8,989 nt of DNA from an uncultured Cellvibrio sp. (GTDB lineage Bacteria > Pseudomonadota > Gammaproteobacteria > Pseudomonadales > Cellvibrionaceae): NCBI GenBank assembly GCA_946482345.1, contig CAMLRJ010000106.1:1-8989 (forward strand). The letters are read 5' to 3'. A program made the translations under genes and the position numbers. The notes beneath the pieces were generated by a model. That model had not been told where the DNA came from. It saw only the letters and a program-made list of their open reading frames with translations, and did no database searches. Each line of letters begins with the position of its first letter. Positions within the stretch are counted from its first letter, which is position 1. Of the stretch, positions 5,623 through 8,989 are shown one piece after another.

Positions 5623-5899
5623 CCCCACAACAGCTAGAGCGCTCAAGGTTTGAAGATTATATGCGTGAACACTGGCCTTTGCGATCACTTAAAAGATTGC
5701 CTGACGATAGTTGCTATGCAGAATTAGAGACTTTCTGGATGCACAAAGGATGGCAAGCCAGTCGAGAATCGCTTGTTGTTGAGCTTCCAAAAGTGAAATT
5801 GACTTAGATTGTGAATGTAATGTTGTTAAATATTATCGCAAAAAAGAAGTTATCAAATCCCTGCAATCCGCAGGCATAAACTACACAGAGAGGGAGTGA
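5619..5899 (+). pseudogene. Common phage small protein, frameshifted in an A run at 5789-5792
   Basis: ATG 5619 opens MTPQQLERSRFEDYMREHWP and reads to TAG 5805-5807 (62 residues). The segment GWQASRESLVVELPK is the signature of a widespread family of short phage proteins, which normally continue well beyond it. A -1 shift at the AAAA of 5789-5792 gives a frame that runs to TGA 5897-5899 and encodes VVKYYRKKEVIKSLQSAGIN near its end, the expected type of C-terminus (Y-Y-R-K, V-I-x-x-L-x-x-A-G-I). The restored protein would have 93 residues. One missing A explains it, from mutation or base-calling error. Its function is not known. Confidence 0.65.
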
Positions 5900-5902
5900 G
5901 AG

Positions 5903-6112
5903 ATGAATTTAAGTAATTATCGGATAGTTAAAATAGGAAACAAATACGCCATAAGAAAGGGTTTTATTTTTCATCAATATCTCGATCTTCAAAACCCAGG
6001 GTTGTGGTGGAGTAAATTAAGCCAATACTTTAATGTTTGCTTGACAAACGATTCAAATAAGATCGGTGACATTTATGATCTACTTGTTTCGCCAGAAGAG
6101 ATTATCAGATAG
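5903..6112 (+). CDS. Hypothetical phage protein, 69 residues
   Basis: It starts MNLSNYRIVKIGNKYAIRKG after AGGGAG and ends LLVSPEEIIR. The first 30 residues read as a two- or three-strand sheet with aromatic residues (YRIVKIGNKYAIRKGFIFHQ), followed by WWSKLSQYF. I do not recognise a family, and lysine with AT-rich codons gives it a slightly more AT-rich look than its neighbours. Its stop lies within the ribosome binding site of the next gene (AGATAGGAG). Confidence 0.7.
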   Translation: MNLSNYRIVKIGNKYAIRKGFIFHQYLDLQNPGLWWSKLSQYFNVCLTNDSNKIGDIYDLLVSPEEIIR

Positions 6113-6121
6113 GAGTAAACC

Positions 6122-6277
6122 ATGACAGAATCACTAATAACCGGCGTATTGCTAATTGCTGGCGGCCTGATCGCATTTAAGCTCAAGAGTAACTGGCTTG
6201 GATGGCTTCTTATGGTTGTTGGAACGGCAATATTAGGCATTTCAGTTGCTGGTATTATAGCTATTGGAGGGCTTTGA
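6122..6277 (+). CDS. Small membrane protein with two hydrophobic segments
   Basis: ATG 6122 follows AGGAG by six bases and encodes 51 residues. Residues 4-19 (LITGVLLIAGGLIAF) and 25-50 (WLGWLLMVVGTAILGISVAG and on) are hydrophobic stretches joined by KLKSN, so it should be an inner-membrane hairpin with a short loop. Its place among early genes argues against a lysis role, but a holin-like or superinfection-exclusion role cannot be excluded. It ends one base before the next ATG. Confidence 0.75.
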   Translation: MTESLITGVLLIAGGLIAFKLKSNWLGWLLMVVGTAILGISVAGIIAIGGL

Positions 6278-6278
6278 T

Positions 6279-6614
6279 ATGGCTAGCGACAATAGGCCAG
6301 AAAACTGTAGGAATAGGCTTAGAGATGAGGGAAAGCCATACCCAAGGAGCGGCTGCGGTCACTGCAAGCATGGCGGCCTTCTAGGGTGTCCTTTTGGTGA
6401 TAATCCACCTCCAAGCAAGGCAGCAAAGGAAGTAACCGAACAACAGATCCGTGAGATAAACACCAGACTTGATGTGCAGAATGAAGTCATAAAAACAATG
6501 ATCTATCGTCTGCAAATTGAGCTTGGCCACGCCACTGCTGATGACTTAATTAACATGCTCGAAGAGAGCCAAAACCCATTCGAGGTGAAAGATGCCGTGC
6601 TGCACAAAGAATGA
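6279..6614 (+). CDS. Phage protein with Cys-rich N-terminus and helical tail, 111 residues
   Basis: The start at 6279 (MASDNRPENCRNRLRDEGKP) is preferred to an upstream TTG because GGAGGG sits seven bases before it. Cysteines at 10, 26, 29 and 37 (NCRNRL, SGCGHCKHGGLLGCPFG) are spaced as a possible zinc site. From residue 52 on, a helix (TEQQIREINTRLDVQNEVIK) and a further helix to LEES look like a coiled coil for oligomerisation. The family is a phage protein of unknown function. Its last 23 bases overlap the next gene. Confidence 0.75.
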   Translation: MASDNRPENCRNRLRDEGKPYPRSGCGHCKHGGLLGCPFGDNPPPSKAAKEVTEQQIREINTRLDVQNEVIKTMIYRLQIELGHATADDLINMLEESQNPFEVKDAVLHKE

Positions 6615-6816
6615 TGGATCTGATAATTGCTACACATGTGGATACTCAATTGACGGTGATCCGACATGTTACTCCCCATTAATAAGGACTATTCCTCCAC
6701 AGGATGCCGAATGGATTTCTAGGGATGGAAGAGAGATAGATGAAAAAGGAAATATAAAGTTTTCTGATTTAACCCCAACAAATAACCAGGTGGATGATTA
6801 TGAGCAAACCTTTTAA
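6592..6816 (+). CDS. Cys-rich small phage protein, 74 residues
   Basis: It begins MPCCTKNDGSDNCYTCGYSI with GAGGTG about six bases upstream, inside the previous gene. Cysteines 3, 4, 13, 16 and 26 (CC, CYTC, TCYSP) suggest metal binding. The rest is polar and ends DDYEQTF. No family is recognised. It overlaps both neighbours: 23 bases with the gene before it and 17 bases with the one after. Confidence 0.65.
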   Translation: MPCCTKNDGSDNCYTCGYSIDGDPTCYSPLIRTIPPQDAEWISRDGREIDEKGNIKFSDLTPTNNQVDDYEQTF

Positions 6817-6991
6817 GATTGAGGTTGTGCATGATGACTCTGGCGAAGTTGTTAAGCACTTGGAATACAGCACAGGCGCCGAGCGCGACAAGGCTTACAG
6901 CGGGCTTATTCGAAATATTAACCTTGCTGAATATACGGCAAATTGCATTGATCCAGATATTGCAATCACCAAAAACCCTGATTATAATTAA
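6800..6991 (+). CDS. Hypothetical phage protein, 63 residues
   Basis: Two in-frame ATGs are possible (6794 and 6800). The second is chosen because AGGTGG ends six bases before it, while it would touch the first. The product begins MSKPFKIEVVHDDSGEVVKH and ends ITKNPDYN. An opening strand-turn-strand is followed by a helix (GAERDKAYSGLIRNIN). No named family. It is the last gene before a 203-base non-coding block. Confidence 0.7.
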   Translation: MSKPFKIEVVHDDSGEVVKHLEYSTGAERDKAYSGLIRNINLAEYTANCIDPDIAITKNPDYN

Positions 6992-7080
6992 CTTGCCATC
7001 CTGTTCTGCGTGTATACCCACACGCGTGGCGGGCTTGGCTCTGACAAGTGTCCGTGGCCGTGACAACCACGTAAAGAAAA
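6992..7080 (+). other. GC-rich structured non-coding region
   Basis: Between the stop at 6991 and the complex hairpin no credible gene is seen. About 61% of 6992-7071 is G or C, against a clearly AT-richer surrounding. It has a hairpin GCGTGT-ATACCC-ACACGC (7008-7025) and another CGTGG...CCACG (7053-7057 with 7067-7071). A competing pairing CCAC-ACGC-GTGG (7018-7029) overlaps the first. GCCATCCT occurs here (6995-7002) and again at 7131-7138. The base composition and hairpins suggest an RNA leader rather than protein. Confidence 0.45.
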
Positions 7081-7194
7081 TTAGGGTAGCGAAAGACGCT
7101 TTTAAAGTGGCTCTTGTTACCGAAACAATGGCCATCCTTTGATGCCAGTACCCTAACGGTATTGTCCCCAAGGGCCACTTTAAAGGCGTTTTTT
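7081..7194 (+). ncRNA. Long RNA hairpin with possible pseudoknot before the zinc-finger gene
   Basis: Positions 7096-7116 pair with 7169-7189 along 21 bases, with two mismatches in DNA that become G-U pairs in RNA. GAAAG (7091-7095) can pair with the T run up to 7194, making 26 pairs that end at the base before ATG 7195. TACCG (7118-7122) pairs with CGGTA (7157-7161), and TGGC-C-ATC with GATGCCA (7129-7147) forms an inner hairpin. TTAGGGTA (7081-7088) is exactly complementary to TACCCTAA (7149-7156), which lies inside the loop, so this pairing would cross the helix. The ribosome binding site AAAGG (7182-7186) is inside the long helix. The RNA would therefore be expected to control translation, or to act as a terminator given the T run. 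Confidence 0.5.
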
Positions 7195-7482
7195 ATGCTC
7201 ATCAAAACAGTAAAGCGTTATTATTGCGATTGCGGCAAAGGTTTCTTCAAAAAATCTTCATGCCTATCCCACGAAGAAAACTGCAAATCCTGGAAGAATC
7301 CAAAGAATAAGGCCTGCAAAACCTGTAAATATGCCACATATATTCCTCCTGAATATGACTGCGGATATATAGCTATAGAAGGCTATTTCGAGTGCAGCAA
7401 TGAAAATATTGAAGAGCACTCAGGAGCGCCAGCTGGCGTTGCCTACATAAGCCAAAATTGCGCTATGTGGGAACATAAATAA
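7195..7482 (+). CDS. Zinc-finger-like small phage protein, 95 residues
   Basis: The start at ATG 7195 gives MLIKTVKRYYCDCGKGFFKK; the longer frame to 7114 would run through the hairpin. The segment Y-Y-C-D-C-G-K-G-F-F then L-S-H-E-E-N-C (Cys11, Cys13, His26, Cys30) is close to a C2H2/C2HC zinc finger. A second Cys cluster follows (Cys41, Cys44, Cys56, Cys67, Cys89). Similar short finger proteins occur in phage early regions; nucleic-acid binding is likely but the target is unknown. The only ribosome binding site visible, AAAGG, lies inside the preceding hairpin. Its TAA overlaps the next ATG as TAATG. Confidence 0.7.
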   Translation: MLIKTVKRYYCDCGKGFFKKSSCLSHEENCKSWKNPKNKACKTCKYATYIPPEYDCGYIAIEGYFECSNENIEEHSGAPAGVAYISQNCAMWEHK

Positions 7483-7820
7483 TGCATTACTACCCCCATC
7501 ACATAGGCGATAAGCAATTATCTAACAGACAGAAAAGATCCGCTAGACTTGCAGAGGCAAGGCTAAAAGGAACTCATACAAAGAAAGAATGGGAATTTCT
7601 TAAGCATATTTGCGGTGATATCTGCGTTTCATGCATGGGAGCCAGCAGACTAATTAATCTTGAGAAAGACCATATTATTCCCCTGTACCAAGGAGGATCT
7701 GACTCGATAGATAATATTCAGCCATCTTGTGCAAGATGCAACGCATCAAAAGGATCTGACTGCACTGATCATAGGCCAAAAGACTGGAGAGAAAGATTAA
7801 ATGCACTTTTATCCGCATAA
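7482..7820 (+). CDS. HNH endonuclease with a DUF1376-like N-terminus
   Basis: The 112-residue product has CVSCMG (Cys48, Cys51), EKDHIIPLYQGGSDSIDNIQ (Asp63-His64, Asn78) and CARCNASKG (Cys83, Cys86, Asn87): the zinc cysteines and the beta-beta-alpha metal core of HNH nucleases, all intact. The SNRQKRSARLAEARLKGTHT stretch and the core are typical of free-standing phage HNH proteins. The first ten residues, MHYYPHHIGD, are not typical of them; they closely match the start of the DUF1376 protein encoded next (MHFYPHNIPD). It overlaps that gene by 20 bases. It may be a homing-type nuclease lodged at the start of the replication gene, or may simply have captured its leader. Confidence 0.85.
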   Translation: MHYYPHHIGDKQLSNRQKRSARLAEARLKGTHTKKEWEFLKHICGDICVSCMGASRLINLEKDHIIPLYQGGSDSIDNIQPSCARCNASKGSDCTDHRPKDWRERLNALLSA

Positions 7821-8697
7821 CATTCCAGACTTTAACAATGCAACAAGGCATTTAACACGTGTTGAGCGGAGCGTGTACAGAGATACTCTGGACATGTATT
7901 ACGACACTGAATCTCCATTGCCGAGCGACAATTTTGATAGGCTTTGCCGTGTTTTGCTGTGTGTAACTGATGAGGAAAAGTCTGCTTTGCGCACGGTTCT
8001 TGATGAGTTTTATGTATTAACTGAAGCGGGCCATTACCACGCTAGATGCGAGCATGAAATAGCAAAATATCGTTCAAATTCAACGGCTAAGGCTAGGGCC
8101 GGAAAGGCTTCGGCAGAGGCAAGAAAGAACAAGTGTAAAACACAAGTTGAACACGTGTTAAATTCTGTTGAACAAAATAATAACCAAGAAATAATAAATA
8201 ATAACCAAGAAATAATTAGTTTATTACCCGCTTCGCAGGAACCGGCTGCGCCTAAAAAACAAAAAAAGATCGCATCTCGTTTGCCTGATGACTGGAAACC
8301 TGAAAAACAACATTGGGATGCTGCCGTAGAGATTAACCCTGACTTCACCAGAGAGTGGTTTGTTTTAACTGCTCACAAGTTCAAGGATTACTGGATAGCA
8401 AAATCCGGGAAAGATGCCACCAAGGCCGACTGGCTTGCAACGTGGAGAAACTGGGTAAGAAACGATTTGGAATATTCGAGAGGAAAGGTAAATGCACAAC
8501 CAAGACAGCAACTTGACGACAACAACACAGACTGGATCACAAGGGTATACCAAAACGGCGGAACTGGTGAACATGATTTTCAGGTCACTGAAAGCGATAT
8601 TCCCGGCTTGGCGTTCAGCGATTCAAACGCAGGAGGCTTACGACCAAGCCAAGGTGGAATGGCTAAAGGGGCTGATGGAGAATGGGATAAACACTGA
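7801..8697 (+). CDS. DUF1376 (YdaU-like) phage replication protein
   Basis: The N-terminal 100 residues (YPHNIPDFNNATRHLTRVE, then RSVYRDTLDMYYDTESPLPS) are a clear DUF1376 domain, found in phage proteins just before helicase-loader genes and thought to act in replication initiation. A basic linker (residues 92-113), an Asn/Gln/Ile tandem repeat and a Pro/Lys-rich stretch follow, then a second conserved part (RLPDDWKPEKQHWDAAVEIN through WLATWRNWVRND) that is also usual at the C-terminal end of such initiators. The start has GGAGA ten bases upstream inside the HNH gene. The last 68 codons, from about residue 231, are overlapped in another frame by the P gene. Confidence 0.85.
   Translation: MHFYPHNIPDFNNATRHLTRVERSVYRDTLDMYYDTESPLPSDNFDRLCRVLLCVTDEEKSALRTVLDEFYVLTEAGHYHARCEHEIAKYRSNSTAKARAGKASAEARKNKCKTQVEHVLNSVEQNNNQEIINNNQEIISLLPASQEPAAPKKQKKIASRLPDDWKPEKQHWDAAVEINPDFTREWFVLTAHKFKDYWIAKSGKDATKADWLATWRNWVRNDLEYSRGKVNAQPRQQLDDNNTDWITRVYQNGGTGEHDFQVTESDIPGLAFSDSNAGGLRPSQGGMAKGADGEWDKH
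7851..7863. repeat. Palindrome AACACGTGTT, first copy
   Basis: The 13 bases TTTAACACGTGTT contain the palindrome AACACGTGTT (7854-7863). The same 13 bases occur inverted at 8150-8162, both within the DUF1376 gene. This could be a binding site for a replication initiator or regulator; chance is not excluded. Confidence 0.35.
8146..8216. repeat. Short repeats with 21-base period, possible origin region
   Basis: GTTGAACA occurs at 8146-8153 and 8167-8174, 21 bases apart. Directly after it, a perfect 21-base unit is repeated twice in tandem (8175-8195 and 8196-8216), encoding Asn-Asn-Asn-Gln-Glu-Ile-Ile twice. AACACGTGTT with AAA after it (8150-8162) overlaps the first copy. The zone is very AT-rich. 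Repeats inside an initiator gene beside an AT-rich stretch are the layout of the lambda origin, so this is the best origin candidate here, but it may only be a low-complexity protein linker. Confidence 0.4.
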
Positions 8698-8989
8698 CAC
8701 ATTGATTAACCATGGTTTGTCAAAGTGCCGCCAGCACAATTCACCGTTCATGCCAAGCATTGGCCAGTTTGTTTCGTGGTGTAGGGAGCTTTACGCGGTC
8801 AACTATCCACCGCTTGAAGTGTGCATTGCTGAGCTGAACCAGTTCGTGAGAAATGGACGGAAAGACACATACAACCTCTCTCCGTTCATGCATCACACGG
8901 TTACGCGCAACCTGGATCTTTACAATTACAAGCTGATGGAAAGGGAATATGACCGGGTTAAGGCGTTCGAGGTGGCCTACAAGGCTACG
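8492..8989 (+). CDS. Replication protein P-like helicase loader, 3' end missing
   Basis: The frame is open from ATG 8492 to the right edge (166 codons). The start has AGGAAAGG directly upstream, the best ribosome binding site in the area, and gives MHNQDSNLTTTTQTGSQGYT. From residue 23, AELVNMIFRSLKAIFPAW matches the order of lambda P (…IINGVFSQLLATFP…). EWLKGLMENGI (56-66) and SPFMPSIGQFVSWCRE (84-99) follow, where lambda has RPFLPSPGQFVAWCREE. P proteins load the host DnaB helicase at the phage origin. It overlaps the DUF1376 gene by 206 bases in a different frame; the alternative start at ATG 8573 would cut into the conserved AELVNM segment. Confidence 0.85.
   Translation, partial: MHNQDSNLTTTTQTGSQGYTKTAELVNMIFRSLKAIFPAWRSAIQTQEAYDQAKVEWLKGLMENGINTDTLINHGLSKCRQHNSPFMPSIGQFVSWCRELYAVNYPPLEVCIAELNQFVRNGRKDTYNLSPFMHHTVTRNLDLYNYKLMEREYDRVKAFEVAYKAT

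Noticed and set aside
5787..5795. Programmed -1 frameshift at CCA AAA GTG
   Set aside because: The A-site codon could re-pair after slipping but the P-site proline codon could not do so well, and no downstream stimulatory structure was seen.
7091..7194. Simple intrinsic terminator
   Set aside because: The T run fits, but the loop is about 52 bases and structured, the T run itself pairs with GAAAG, and a start codon follows at once. Termination is possible but does not explain the crossing complementarity.
7091..7194. Miniature transposable element with terminal inverted repeats
   Set aside because: No target duplication flanks it, and both mismatches in the arms keep RNA pairing, which favours an RNA structure.
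6992..7194. tRNA, retron RNA, hammerhead ribozyme, group I intron or HEARO-type RNA
   Set aside because: No T-loop GTTCGA motif or cloverleaf, no reverse transcriptase gene, no CUGANGA core, no flanking split gene, and the nearby HNH protein is a short free-standing type rather than IscB.
6966..7205. 79-residue minus-strand frame across the non-coding block
   Set aside because: No ribosome binding site, no family, opposite to all surrounding genes, and it reads through both arms of the inverted repeat.
8365..8574. Minus-strand frames inside the DUF1376 gene
   Set aside because: Antisense shadows of a well-supported gene, without ribosome binding sites or known motifs.

Overview
The window looks like the early-gene half of a temperate phage or integrated prophage, most likely infecting a gammaproteobacterium. 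No host gene is visible. The evidence is the tight packing of short genes, the many ATGA and TAATG stop/start overlaps, and recognisable families: a YqaJ-type exonuclease, DUF551, DUF1376, an HNH nuclease and a lambda P-type helicase loader. The host genus cannot be fixed from the sequence. Base composition is moderately AT-rich, apart from a short GC-rich non-coding island near 7 kb.

Left arm (about 3936 down to 1, minus strand). One leftward operon starts at a strong sigma70-type promoter (TTGACA, 16-base spacer, TATACT). In order it carries a candidate single-strand annealing protein, the YqaJ exonuclease, a long coiled-coil protein broken by a one-base frameshift, a small SSB-like protein with an acidic C-terminal tip, and two small genes of 45 and 52 codons. 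A 74-residue protein, a DUF551 protein and a protein with hexapeptide (V-Y/S-G-D-A-x) repeats that runs off the left edge complete it. The first half is a phage homologous-recombination module; the rest is accessory.

Switch (3937-4046). Only 110 bases separate the leftward and rightward operons. They hold both promoters and two exact copies of a 10-base sequence, one near the leftward start codon and one at the promoter -35 region. No classical HTH repressor gene is in the window. The first rightward gene is a small ribbon-helix-helix-like protein that could be the local regulator.

Right arm (4047-6991, plus strand). This is a run of small phage genes, mostly of unknown function. One gene is split by an in-frame TGA and another by a one-base deletion in an A run. 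There is also a two-helix membrane protein and two Cys-rich small proteins.

Structured non-coding block (6992-7194). A GC-rich hairpin region is followed by a 26-base-pair helix that ends exactly at the next start codon and encloses its ribosome binding site. A separate 8-base complementarity crosses this helix, giving pseudoknot topology.

Replication end (7195-8989, plus strand). A zinc-finger-like protein is followed by an HNH endonuclease, a DUF1376 replication protein and a lambda P-like helicase loader cut by the right edge. The HNH protein begins with residues that copy the start of the DUF1376 protein directly downstream. The P gene starts about 206 bases inside the DUF1376 gene in another frame. 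The left arm would supply recombination and the right end replication initiation, as in lambdoid phages.
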